Shown here: positions 1 through 10,833 of the stretch, piece after piece
Layout: each line of letters begins with the position of its first letter
How positions within the stretch are numbered: position 1 is the first letter of the stretch
From: Chara braunii
Lineage: Eukaryota; Streptophyta; Charophyceae; Charales; Characeae
Length of the DNA stretch: 64,000 nt
Direction: 5' to 3'
Assembly: GCA_003427395.1 (NCBI GenBank)
Contig: BFEA01000060.1
Coordinates: forward strand, 2,476,233 to 2,540,232
The notes under the pieces: generated by a model
What the model was told of the DNA's origin: nothing
What the model saw: only the letters and a program-made list of their open reading frames with translations
The model's database searches: none
Program-made: the position numbers and the translations under genes

Positions 1-568
1 CCCAACAGGCAATCAATTCCATGCACACACACATGGGCACCCTGGCGGCACGACACTTACCTGAGTGGCCGGGCTCTTGAGATGAAAGAACTCACCCCCC
101 TCTCACATAGTCCTCCTGACCCAATTAGCATCCTCTACCCTAGTGTCCTATCATCTAGGAGGGTCAACATCTACCCCAAAGTACAAAGCCGGATCCCCCG
201 TCGATGTTGAAGATCAAAGCAGCAACTTGCAGTCTGTAGGTGCAGATATGGCTGCCACCCTCAAGCTCGCCTAACTTGAGGGGAGCCCTAAAGTCACTCC
301 TCGTCTTCCTTGAAGTCCAGATTCAAGTTGTAGGTGCCCTTCACTGTTGCCTCTCTCAAGTTGCATCATGAAGTCCCACCTTGTGTCTCGCCACCACAAA
401 CAAGCACTCAAGCAACCTGGCCGGGTCTAGTGTCGACCTTACACGGCCCTGCTAGGTGGGGGCAGCTTCCCTTTACCACGCTGCCCCACTCAACCCTAAG
501 TGGTTAGCCCTTACCACTAGGGTTAGGGTTATGGCAGCAAAGTCAACTCTCGCCAACAAGTAGAATCC
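1..568 (-). other. Internal region of LTR element, non-coding
   Basis: This stretch lies downstream, on the minus strand, of the primer-binding site at 569-580, so it should be the untranslated leader of an LTR retrotransposon whose body runs off the left edge of the window. I see no convincing coding frame and no gag motif. The assignment rests only on position next to the primer-binding site. Confidence 0.4.
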
Positions 569-580
569 GCTCTGATACCA
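569..580 (-). promoter_or_regulatory. Primer-binding site, initiator-Met tRNA type
   Basis: Read on the minus strand these bases are TGGTATCAGAGC, the 12-nt complement of the 3' end of plant initiator methionine tRNA, used by many plant LTR retrotransposons to prime minus-strand DNA. One base separates it from TG at 582, where the adjoining LTR ends (CA on the minus strand), which is the expected spacing. Confidence 0.75.
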
Positions 581-635
581 ATGTTACGATCCTGGCCAAT
601 TTCGAAGTACACATTCATCTGAAAGTACAATGCCA

Positions 636-1526
636 TCCAATTGCAAAAAGAAATGAATGAACTTGAGAGGAGAGAGAGGGAAAGAAGAAGAAGAAGAAGT
701 AAGAAAGAAAAAGAAGATGATGTACTCCAGCATAGACCAATGACAAGGCTCGTCTTCATCGCCAACCAATCTCTTCCTCCTTATCTCCTCCCCTCTTATT
801 CAGACAAGAAATAACAATAATAATGTTGAATGACTGAACCAGAATCAATGTCTGAATCCCACTTCTAATGCAGGCACAACATGAGGTCCACCATAGCCAT
901 GGCCACCCTTCCTCTTCCTCTACATACAGGCCGAGGCGATGGCGGAGTACCCTCCTGTCCAAAGGACAACCCAAAGCAGCTATGACGCTGCCCTTCTGTC
1001 CCAAGGTCAACACCATGCAGCTATGCCACTGCCCCACTCAACCGCCATGCCTGACTCTACCCCGAGCTTCCTTGATGCGGNTCCAATTGCAAAAAGAAAT
1101 GAATGAACTTGAGAGGAGAGAGAGGGAAAGAAGAAGAAGAAGAAGTAAGAAAGAAAAAGAAGATGATGTACTCCAGCATAGACCAATGACAAGGCTCGTC
1201 TTCATCGCCAACCAATCTCTTCCTCCTTATCTCCTCCCCTCTTATTCAGACAAGAAATAACAATAATAATGTTGAATGACTGAACCAGAATCAATGTCTG
1301 AATCCCACTTCTAATGCAGGCACAACATGAGGTCCACCATAGCCATGGCCACCCTTCCTCTTCCTCTACATACAGGCCGAGGCGATGGCGGAGTACCCTC
1401 CTGTCCAAAGGACAACCCAAAGCAGCTATGACGCTGCCCTTCTGTCCCAAGGTCAACACCATGCAGCTATGCCACTGCCCCACTCAACCGCCATGCCTGA
1501 CTCTACCCCGAGCTTCCTTGATGCGG
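636..1526. repeat. Exact 445-bp direct duplication around a 1-base gap
   Basis: Bases 636-1080 reappear, apparently without change, at 1082-1526 (offset 446) with a single N at 1081 between them. Identical flanks abutting a one-base gap are typical of an assembler failing to merge overlapping contig ends, so this is probably one copy in the real genome. Confidence 0.85.
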
Positions 1527-1999
1527 CACTACCCCCACTGGGGCCTTCCAGATGCAGCGCCTAACAAGGTAATGAAGATGGTGTCTGCCATAGCCAGGTA
1601 AGTACCCCACCACTCTCCTCCTTGGTCCCCTTCTCCCTCCTCCTCCTACCGGTAGAGCTCCACCATATCCAAGGTGGGAGCTCCCGGCTTCTTCCCCCCA
1701 GCAGCGCTGTAGTACCCAGCGCCACTCCAGCCAGCGCTCCACCAGCGCATCGCCAAACTTGCACACTGAAGAATGAGGCCGAGCTCTTGCCTCGGCCTCT
1801 TGATATAGCGGCCTGCTTGCCTCCTGGGCTGTGACTTCCAGGCCGCTCGGCCTCCCAAGCAACCGGCACCTCCTCCCTTTCGGAGGGAAACATCATTGCA
1901 GACTCTGATATTGCCCGTACAGGCTCTAGACTCAGACTGGATGGACTGGTACCGGCCTAGACCTAGCCTACTGCTACTGGGCCTCTAAAAATGCCAACT

Positions 2000-2400
2000 T
2001 TGTCTTCTTCTGCTCGGCCTCGAGTACCCGGCACATCTACTGCTACTGGGTGCGGCACCGGCCTACCTGCTACTTGAGTGTTTTTCCGCTGCTCTAAGCA
2101 CCGCGGCCCCCTGGCTCCGCTACTTGAGTGTTTTCCCTGCTGCAACCCTCAATGCCACGGCCACAGGTAAGTACCGGCCCTACGGGCCTGCCCAACAAGC
2201 AAGTATCCTTGCGGGTCACACACACACATGCCGACAAGCACTCAGACAGGCACGCAAGTCCACAGGCACACACACACATACAGACTTAGAAAACACAGCA
2301 GCATGCGGGAATCTCAGCAAGACATCCATTCCATCGGCAGAACTTCAGAAATCAGCAGTGTTCTCAGTCTGTTTTATGGCGGGTCATTACAACTTAGTAG
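2000..2400. other. Spacer between palindrome arms
   Basis: This stretch separates the two arms of the palindrome. It holds two copies of a sequence around CTACTTGAGTGTTTT (2070-2145) and a short CA-rich tract (2219-2282). No coding signal was seen. Confidence 0.4.
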
Positions 2401-3327
2401 TATTTTTAGAGGCCCGGTAGCGGTAGGCAAGGTCTAGCCTGGTACCAGTCCAATTCGCCTGAGTCTAGGGCCTGTACGGACGATATCGGAGTCTGCAATG
2501 ATGTTTCCCTCCGAGAGGGAGGAGGTACCGATTGCTTGGAGGCTGCGGGGCCTGGAAGTCACCGCCCATTGCGCCCAAGAGGCAGGTTGGCCGCTATATC
2601 TCCAGGAGAGGCAAAGAGCTCCTTCCCATTTGCTGCGTGCAGCTTTCCGGTCACACTGCTGGAGCGCTGGATGAAGCAGCGCTAGTGTAGAGCAGAGCTG
2701 TCGGGAAGAGGAGCGCCCAGCTCTCCACCTTGGCCATGGTGGAGGAGCTCGGATAGGAGGAGGAGGAAGAAGGGGAGTAGGAGAGGGGTGCGCCAGGAGT
2801 ACTTACCTGGCTATGGTGGATGCCATCTTCATCACCTTGGTGGGCGCTGCATCTAAAAGGCCCCCGTTGAGGTAGAGCTGCATCGAGAAGCTTCGAGGCA
2901 GAGTCAGGCATGGCGTCCTGAGAGGAAAAGGCCATAGCTGCTTTGCGTTGCCTTTTGCACGTCAGGGCAAGGTCCTCAGTAGTCCGCCATAGCCTCAGCC
3001 TGGATGAAGAAGAGAGAGGAGGGTGGTCATGGTAATGGTGGACCTCCTGTTGTGCTGGCAGTAGAAGAGGGATTCAGACATTGAATCTGGTTCAGCCATT
3101 CATCATTAGTATTATTATTTATTGTTTGAATAAGAGAGGAGGAGATAAGGAGGAGGAGTTGGTTGGCGAGAAGAAGGGGGAATTGTCATTGGTCTTTTGC
3201 TGGTGTACATCTTCTTCTTTGTCTCCTTTCCCTCTCTCTTTTCTCAAGTTCATTCATTTCTCTTGCAAATGGACGGCATTGTACTTTCTCGTGAATTTGC
3301 ACTTTGAAATTGGCCAGGATCGTAGCA

Positions 3328-3840
3328 CTATGCTCGATATCTCTCGATGTCACACTTGTAGGAGCATCCTCTAACTCATTGTACGGTTTCAACAAATCTG
3401 TATTCAGGGGCAGTAATTTCCCTTTACTATCTTTGTCTGTTTGCTCCCCCTTCTTTCCTTTTGCGGGTAGGGGTGTCAATAGGCCCATGAAAACTTGATC
3501 GGTCAACTACTGCTTAACTACACACCTAGAGAACTAAGGTGCCCTCATGCAACACACTGATAGTGGGGTGTTCAGTTTGGATTCATGATAAAGGTGGATC
3601 GGTTTCTTGATTCCATCCTTACCTAGGATTCCACAACTCTTTCGCTTCATGCCCACGCTTGCATCTGCCTCTTCACACCCAACCCATTCCTAGGAAAATA
3701 TCTAACAGTGAGTTCTCCTCCATCACGCGTGTCAAGGAATGCAATACCTTCTCTACCTTCTCACCGTTCTCTAAGCGGAAGTCTCCCTTCAAACCCTTAA
3801 AATATTCTATCACCATGATCTCACTACTGTTAACTGACCT
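3328..3840. other. Unassigned DNA left of LINE tail
   Basis: I see no gene, RNA or terminal repeat here. It lies between the LTR end and the T-rich tail of a minus-strand LINE and may include the site where that LINE inserted. Confidence 0.3.
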
Positions 3841-4721
3841 TTTTTTTTTTTTTTTTGATAAAAAAGGTCTTTATGGTCCTGGCCCCATATCCATTCTGGG
3901 GGGCGTCAGTCCGGTTCCTATTCCACCGGCAACTTCGGCAAGTCAGAAATGCAGAAATACAACCTTGAACCCACACACGCCCCCTCCTGTGTGGTCGAAG
4001 GGTCCCTGATCAGCATTGATTACTTCGCTAGATTGGAGGATTGACTGTCAGCTTTCCTTTCCCTGAGTCCCCTGAGTCCCCTCTCAGATCCCTATGTGGG
4101 GAATCTGCCAGTACAACGATAATGCAAGGAACGCAGAGATCAGAACTGACATAACCCTGAAAATCTCAGGTTGCTCTGAAGTCTTGCTGTTGGTCACAGT
4201 GTGAATTTCTTGTCTCCTGGGCAGCCACTGAGTTATGGCAGTCTTGCCATCTGATTTGCAATCCGTGAATCTCAGTGATCTTTCCGTGGGTTAGCCAAAT
4301 TCTCCTGAACTTTGATACCAGCTCTTGCTGCTTCTCCGGGTCCTGCTGGATTTGGAGTTTGACTTTCCTCCATTGGCATCGGATCTTCGTCTCCATCAGA
4401 GATTTCGTCGTTGCCCATATCTGTTGCTGGACTTGTCGAGGGTCCTGCAGCACCTCTCCTTCCAAATGACCCAAAGTGTTACCTTCCTTATTATCCCGAA
4501 CCAGATGCGTTCAGATTTGGTAAATTGAGCAGGATGTTAGTCCATAAAAGTAATTGGATCGGGTGTTCGGGAAGGGAGGAGGGAAAGAGGTGGTCCAAGA
4601 GTAGTGAGGCTCTCGCCCATAAGTCAGTAGCGAATTTGTAGGTTATCAGACAATGAATTAGATCTTCATGTTCGTTGTCTGAACAGACTTCACATTGTTC
4701 TGCACTATTTGGCTCGTTGCT
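3841..4721 (-). mobile_element. LINE 3' fragment, copy 1
   Basis: A T-run at 3841-3857 is the poly(A) tail of a minus-strand LINE. Next comes the conserved 3' UTR of this family (3865-4085), recognised in four other places in the window by the motif AGCATTGATTACT followed by GGATTGACTGTCAGC. Upstream on the minus strand a frame at 4474-4166 gives the C-terminal tail typical of plant L1-like LINEs. The preceding stretch, to about 4715, encodes the zinc-binding zf-RVT motif (C-x2-C, then HC). The fragment is 5'-truncated and stops where the tail of copy 2 begins. Confidence 0.75.
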
Positions 4722-5680
4722 GGTTTTTTTTTTTTTTTGGTCGTTGTTCTTTCTTTCTTTCTTCCTTTCTTTTTTATTTATTTATAACTATAACAGGACC
4801 TTATGGTCCTGGCTCCTTTCCATTCTGGGGAGCATCAGTTCCGGTTCCTATTCCCCCGGCATGTCAGAATAAATGTTACAATCATGACACTCCATGCTTC
4901 CTTCCGTCTGGCCGAAGGACCCCTGAGCAGCATTGATTACTCCATCTTAGTGGAGGATTGACTGTCAGCTTGCCATTCCTCTCTCTTCCCTCTCAGATCC
5001 GCTGCCCGAATCTGCCAGATATGGCTATAGTATCTAGAAAGATCACGTTCTCTAACCTCTCCGACCCTTCTGCCCCTTCAGCATTATGGCCTTCCTAAAT
5101 TTCCTAACCTTACACCCCTTACCTTACCTTTCTGATCCGCATCGATTACTCCACTGTGGTGGAGAGTTAACTGTCAGCTTGCCATGTTTCATTCCTTCCT
5201 TTCAGACCTGGGTACCCGATCTGTCAAATGACTCTGAACCTTCTAGACGGAAACCGCCCCTCATCCAGCAAACGAGTCCATTACGACTTTTCCTTCCTTA
5301 CCTCAATATCCCCTATCCCATCTTGCTTACCCCCCACTCTTAAGCATCACCAAAACCTTGAACCTTAATCCCTTGTCTTATCCCCATTGCCAAGACCCTT
5401 GTGGCTCTACAGGGCCCTCTTAGACTAGGGTTGCCGCTGTCTTTCAGGGCCCTTGTTCTCCTTCACTGATATATTGTCCTCTTTTTCACTGTAGTCCTGC
5501 TCCAACCTCGCCTTTAGGGCTCCACCCGTCTCTGGGCTGTTTCTCCGTTGGTGTAGACCCCAGTCGTGTCCAACCCTTGTAGGTATCTGGTCAGAGTGTA
5601 TTGCAGCTGTTTGCCGCTGGTAGTCCCTTCCCGACTTTGAGTTGTGCCAGTCTTACCAACAGATGCTCAGGGATAAAAAA

Positions 5681-5698
5681 CCCTAAACCCTAAACCCT
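5681..5698. repeat. Telomere-like CCCTAAA repeats
   Basis: About two and a half copies of CCCTAAA, the plant-type telomere unit, inside a LINE copy. A related CCCTAAACCCT motif occurs in the 3' UTR of the LINE at 10834-13740 (near 11200). Confidence 0.7.
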
Positions 5699-5763
5699 CC
5701 CTTGACTCTCCTCTGATCGCCTTTTACTCTCGAGACGACCTGCTGTTCGAAAGTGGGGGGGGG

Positions 5764-6278
5764 NNNNNNNNNNNNNNNNNNNNNNNNNNNNNNNNNNNNN
5801 NNNNNNNNNNNNNNNNNNNNNNNNNNNNNNNNNNNNNNNNNNNNNNNNNNNNNNNNNNNNNNNNNNNNNNNNNNNNNNNNNNNNNNNNNNNNNNNNNNNN
5901 NNNNNNNNNNNNNNNNNNNNNNNNNNNNNNNNNNNNNNNNNNNNNNNNNNNNNNNNNNNNNNNNNNNNNNNNNNNNNNNNNNNNNNNNNNNNNNNNNNNN
6001 NNNNNNNNNNNNNNNNNNNNNNNNNNNNNNNNNNNNNNNNNNNNNNNNNNNNNNNNNNNNNNNNNNNNNNNNNNNNNNNNNNNNNNNNNNNNNNNNNNNN
6101 NNNNNNNNNNNNNNNNNNNNNNNNNNNNNNNNNNNNNNNNNNNNNNNNNNNNNNNNNNNNNNNNNNNNNNNNNNNNNNNNNNNNNNNNNNNNNNNNNNNN
6201 NNNNNNNNNNNNNNNNNNNNNNNNNNNNNNNNNNNNNNNNNNNNNNNNNNNNNNNNNNNNNNNNNNNNNNNNNNNNNN
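5764..6278. other. Assembly gap (515 N)
   Basis: Unknown bases. Reading frames that appear to cross it are artefacts. Confidence 1.
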
Positions 6279-7045
6279 ATCTGTTCGGGGAAGGGGCTGT
6301 GGAAAAGGGAATCCCAAAGAGCAGAGGCCCGTGCCCAGTAGTCCGTCGCTTCACTGCAGTGAACTAAGCAGTGAATTATGTCCTCTTGTGCCGCTACCGT
6401 GCAGATAGAACATAAATCTGAGCTAGTGGGATCGTTCCTGCAGCGGCGCGTATGAAGCCATTGGTTGACAGGTAATGCTACGTAAGTAATGAGCCATTGC
6501 AGGCTCCTGATTTTAATCTGTCTGATTGTCATGAATTTCTTCCACGGGATCTGTGTGATTTTGTCGGCTTCCTGGCCTATTAATTTTTCCCATCTGGCTT
6601 TGATTACCGGTTCTGGGTCTTTAGTTTTCAGCAAGAGCTTGTAACCCATCCTGACCGTGTAGTTCTGAATGGGGGTAAACGTTGAAATGTTTTTCCCCTT
6701 ATCTGGCTTCCAAACCCATCCGCGGGTCAAACTCCAGATTGTGTACCGCCGTGTCCGGTCGGAAGACGACCTTCGGCCATGAGCCTAAAACCCTTACTCT
6801 TCTGAACAGGAAAAAATCCATAACTACCGTTCCCACGTTCATGTTTAGTATCTCCGGCATACCCTGTTTAAAGTGGGAAATTGGAAAGGAGGTAAAAACA
6901 GCTTTAGTGGTTGTTCCTGGTTGTAAGTGTGAAAATTGGAAGGCGTGTGACAATGTGTTCTCTTGTACTTTAACCCCCCATTCTCCACACTTCCATGACG
7001 AAGCTTCCCTCAAAATGTCTTTCCATCCCTGAGGGACAAGAAGAC

Positions 7046-7265
7046 TTCTGATTTTGACTGGGCGTATTGATTTGTATTTCGTCCAGGGCAACTCGGAGAT
7101 TGGCTCCATTCTCTGGCCTAGCAATTTGGTTCATCTTTCTTTGACTGCAGGCTCCGGGTCCTTTGTTTTCAGTAGTAGTTTGTAACCCATTCTGACTGTG
7201 TACTGAGTTATGTGCCTGGGGGTCTTACATGTTCTGTTACTGCCTGAGGTCCAAGCCCATTCGTT
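7046..7265 (-). mobile_element. Older LINE remnant interrupted by copy 2
   Basis: On the minus strand this encodes the linker just before the zf-RVT region (motif YTVRMGYKLLLKTKDPEP), ending in PVKIRSL. It then switches abruptly at about 7045 to the start of copy 2 (PQGWKDIL). The same linker is repeated downstream inside copy 2 with small differences, so two LINE copies are fused here, one inserted into or beside the other. Confidence 0.6.
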
Positions 7266-7360
7266 TTTTTTTTTGTTTTTTTTTTTTTTTTTAAACCGGG
7301 CCCAGTGCCCAAGGCTGATATTACCAATGAAGATGTTGAGGCCGGGGTCCTCACAGTCTA
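7266..7360 (-). mobile_element. Retroelement 3' end with poly(A) tail
   Basis: A T-run at 7266-7292 is followed by about 55 bases containing TTGAGGCCGGGGTCCTCA. The same T-run plus motif recurs at 21985-22060 next to a PLE RT fragment, so this is the 3' end of a repeat family, possibly that PLE family. Confidence 0.55.
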
Positions 7361-7389
7361 CCTGGAGTGACAAAAACGTCTCGGTCGAA

Positions 7390-7735
7390 TTCTAGATCTT
7401 GAATTGTTGTATCTACTTGAAATATAGTCTTCGGCCAGATTCCCCAGTGTCCAAAAAAAGAGTGTATGAGTTCAGGGTCTCTTCTTGTGGATTGATGTTG
7501 TGGATGGACAGGGTTTTAGGGTTGGTCCGATCTATTGGGAAGGAGGTGAAGACTCCTGCAAAGTCTGATCCAGGAGATCTGCGGTAAAATTGATAGGCTC
7601 TTTGTGGTACCGTTTCCTGGGTCAGAACTCCCCACTCCCCTGATTTCCAAGAGAGGCCCTCTTTTAATAGGTCCTTCCAGCTGACCGGAATGTTGTTGAT
7701 TATTGTTGCCAGATTCATACGCTGAGCGCTTGTGA
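7390..7735 (-). mobile_element. LINE linker fragment joined to PLE RT
   Basis: On the minus strand this stretch encodes WKDLLKEGLSWKSGEWGV and then a PFTSFP-like stretch, the post-RT linker also seen at 6699-7045 and 19800-19900. It follows directly on the C-terminal part of the PLE RT at 7736-9535, with a frame change near 7735, so two unrelated retroelements abut here. It is 5'-truncated and carries no RT of its own. Confidence 0.55.
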
Positions 7736-9535
7736 TGTCCATAAATGCCATAGCCTGTGGCTGAAAGAACAGCTTTCTTCACCTTCTTCTTGGAGTTACT
7801 GGCGAAATTCTGCATAGTCTGGTGCTTTAGCGTGCCTTCCGCCTGGAGTGATGCTGTGTTTTTGGTCTTCGACATGTAGCGCAGTTGCATTGGCTCTGAT
7901 ACCACGAGCATCGTTCCCCCAATGAAACTCCAGTAGTTGATGTCTTCATTACGTACCAGCTTCAGATTGCTGTCGTAGCTCTTCTCAAATTTCGTGAGCA
8001 CTTCCTTTTCCAATTCCCACGATGCACTATCAAATTTGTATCCGATTACGATACATACTTCATCTACCATTCTCCAACCCGCACAAGTTTCCTGTCCGCC
8101 CCTAAAGAGTTCAGGAACTTTGCTTCTGCCATGGCACAGGGGACTGCGCTCGTAGTTTCGCCCATTGGTATGCCCACCAACTGCCTTTGAATCTCTTCCC
8201 CTCATCGCATGTAGGCTTGCTTCAGGTTGTACTGAGCCAACTTCAAGATCAAATTGAGTCTTGATATGTAGCCATCCTCCCTCCATAGAGTCTTCGGCAT
8301 CACACAGGTCTTTCCTCTGACTGCTGTACGTACTTGCTTCCAGCCTCTTGCTTCAAAGTACCGTAAAAGCTCCGCAACGACATCTTCCACTCCACCATGT
8401 GGTATCGAGAAAAACATTTCCTTGATATCGTAGCAGTGCCCAATTGCTCCAGTGCATTCCTCATTCTTCAACTCACGGGTCACACCCTCCAGCTCATCAC
8501 ACATCATCTGTACCGAACTGAGATGGAAGTTGGATTGCCTCGAAAACCTGGTGATCAGGCAGTGCAACGCCCTTGCACACCCTCCGCTGTCCAACTATCG
8601 CTGGATCACCACAAGCTGGTGCAATTGGCCTCCATTGAAGGTCCTTGTCCTTCAGAATAATGTATGCCTTTCCAAGTCTCCCACCTGTTTTCCAACCTCC
8701 TGCCTGTTGTAGTCCTTCCTCTTGGTAGTCCTTTCTACAATTCTTGAGTACTTCTTCCTCTATCGTGAACACCCTTTCGTAGTCCACATTCCACACAAAG
8801 ATTTTACCGAAGGCATGCCGGTGTAGCACCGGGCATATCAGTGTTGTATCTCCTGCATTGCTGTCGATCAAGGCGTGTACTAGCCCCTCATATTGTGAAA
8901 TACATTCCTTCACTTCCGAATCTGTCCACGCTTCGCTCGTATGATGTCTTCGTCTATTGCAGCCTTCCCCGTCTATATCCTTGCATGGCTCCCCTTTAAG
9001 ATGTGTTGTTGCCTCCAGTATGCTGCTCCTCGCGCAAGACAGGCCAGTTCGTTGGCTATCCCTGGTAATGTTCTTCGAGTTCTTCACAAGCGTCGGAATT
9101 CCTGGTATCAGCAAATCTGGTCCGTTGATGGCCCTCAAACTTTTCCAAAGCAAACTTGGAACCGCGACAGTCAAACCATGTCACCTTAGTGAATTTTCAA
9201 TGATTGTGAATCACCTCCATAACTGTCTTATTCCTGGTGTTCACAACTCTTACTTTTCTCTTTATGTAAGTAGCGACAACCTCATCCTTCACTTTTCTAT
9301 CTACCACCGATTCCCTGATCCTTCGTACCTCGCTTTTCACTATCTCAGAGCTGTGCGAATATTTAACTGTGACCTTTCTTTGTATACTTACCCCCGACTT
9401 TCGTCTAACAGCTCTATGGATCTTAATCTTCATAGCATTCCTGGTTGCCTTCTTCCCGAACAGTCCCGTTGTCCTGTAAAGACTAACCAGTTGTTCATAT
9501 ATGCATCTGTTATTTATCTTAAATGAAAATGACAA
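7736..9535 (-). pseudogene. Penelope-like reverse transcriptase, decayed
   Basis: Read on the minus strand, pieces in different frames together give a PLE-type RT. The order is: a basic N-terminal region (9535-9197); a DSNAGDTTLICP block near 8850 matching DRNPGETLVMCP in the intact-looking PLE at 52027-57541; GKAYIILKDKD...RPIAP; YDIKEMF...IPH (RT motif A); VGIPMG (motif B); and MVDEV where the catalytic VDDV is expected. At least two frameshifts, several stops and loss of one catalytic aspartate show it is dead. No GIY-YIG nuclease domain is visible upstream, so the copy is 5'-truncated or never had one. Confidence 0.75.
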
Positions 9536-10530
9536 AATGCTCAGAAAGCCAAACAGTCTGTGATTCTCGACTTCCCGTCGTCGTCCGTGCCATAGACAGG
9601 TGTTATGTGCCTGATTGAATTACGATCCACAGCAAATTCACGCACCCCCGTACATGCATGCAATTGCAAAGCAGACTTGGAGGGGGGGAATCCACACAAA
9701 TCCGGAAAATGATGCGCAATGGAAGCCCAAAATATGCACATAAAACTGAATTACGAATTTCAATTTTAATTCCCCTTCCACCTCCAATCAATCACGAGTC
9801 ATGACTCATCTGTCCAAGAATCTCAACCAGGACTTCACTTACACCGCCGTTCAGTTCCCCGGCAGCAATCAAGGAATTTTAATGGAGCCTTCAACTCCCT
9901 CCTTCGACCTCCGAACCCCGGGTATGGTACTCCACTATAATGGGGCCCAGACCCCGCAAGTCCGCAGGTCTAGAGCACTGATCTGGCGCCTATCAGATGA
10001 CACAATCCACAGCGCCTCCCCTCTAGCAGCGCCCGTAGCTCCCATGGAGAAGAAGAACAACATTCAATGAAGAAGAAGATAAATCCACCAGCACAATGAA
10101 GAAGGTGGATATGGCTGCCTTCGAAGTTACTGATGATGGCAGCACCTCCAACCTTCAAACAACACCTCACCACGAGGAGGAGACCAGGGCCAGGGGGCGA
10201 CAGTCACCCTGAGCTGGCTTCAGGAGCGCGGCAACCCCAGCTATGACCGCCCACCGATGTCATGAAGCAGGAGCACCTGTGCTGGAAATAGCTCTGCTCG
10301 TTTTCCTTCCCGTCCAACCAGCCGAATGAGAAAAGAACCCAAAACTAGTCGCCCCCAGCCTACTTCAGCCCCGGCTCTCCTAGACCTAAGACAGACCAAA
10401 CAGCAACTCCTATCTGGCCGTCCAAAGCAGTCCGATCTACGGCCCGACAGTCAAGATCTACCTGCACGTATCTAGACCAGAAACTGGCAAGGGGAATCTA
10501 GTCCAAGAAAAGGCCTACAGGCCTACCGAT
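9536..10530. other. Unassigned DNA
   Basis: No convincing gene. A motif near 10075-10180 with GGTGGATATGGCTGCC resembles sequence near 240-260 and 2810-2830, which suggests a dispersed repeat related to the LTR region. Nothing else was recognised. Confidence 0.3.
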
Positions 10531-10551
10531 TTCTTTTTCTTTTTTTTTTTT

Positions 10552-10833
10552 GAAAGTTGAAACCATTTCTCAACAGACCAATCACAAGTCACTTCAGAAA
10601 AAAGCACAAAAATCAGAAAGAAACAGAACTATGAACTTTGAAGTTAGACTTTCTTTTCTTTTTTTCTTTTTTTCTTTTTCTTTTTTTTTTTTGAAAGTTG
10701 AAACCATTTCTCAACAGACCAATCACAAGTCACTTCAGAAAAAAGCACAAAAATCAGAAAGAAACAGAACTATGAACTTTGAAGTTAGACTTTCTTTTCT
10801 TTTTTTCTTTTTTTCTTTTTCTTTTTTTTTTTA
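10552..10833. repeat. 141-bp tandem duplication, T-rich
   Basis: The block starting GAAAGTTGAAACCATTTC at 10552 repeats at 10693 (period 141), each copy ending in a CTTTTT-rich run. It lies just outside the 3' tail of the LINE at 10834-13740 and may have arisen by slippage in the T-rich tail. Confidence 0.85.

Larger units (their letters stand above)
582..3327 (-). mobile_element. Probable LTR built as a giant palindrome
   Basis: The segment begins TGTTACGATCCTGGCC next to the primer-binding site and ends GGCCAGGATCGTAGCA, giving the TG...CA ends of an LTR. The two halves are inverted copies. The left arm runs from 582 to about 2000 and the right arm from about 2400 to 3327. Matching landmarks include the GAAAGAAG-rich tract near 675 against its complement near 3230, the motif at 815-850 against 3075-3110, and the block at 1810-1960 against 2440-2550. 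The arms are clearly diverged, with indels, so this is old. It could instead be two opposed partial LTR copies. Short reading frames here are shared by both arms and have no recognisable product. Confidence 0.5.
4722..7045 (-). mobile_element. LINE fragment, copy 2, with assembly gap
   Basis: A T/A-rich tail (about 4722-4790) and the shared 3' UTR (4795-4985) mark the 3' end of a second minus-strand LINE. A further diverged 3' UTR-like unit lies at 5140-5200. Beyond the gap at 5764-6278, the minus strand between 6730 and 6290 encodes the zf-RVT region: a PVNQWLH motif, then cysteine pairs, then HCLVHC and a tryptophan-rich segment. The stretch from 7045 to 6699 encodes the preceding post-RT linker. 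Frames are interrupted, so the element is dead. The pieces either side of the gap are assumed, not shown, to be one insertion. Confidence 0.65.

Noticed and set aside
5683-6730. Open frames crossing the N gap.
   Set aside because: They include hundreds of unknown residues; only the part from 6290 to 6730 has real LINE signal.
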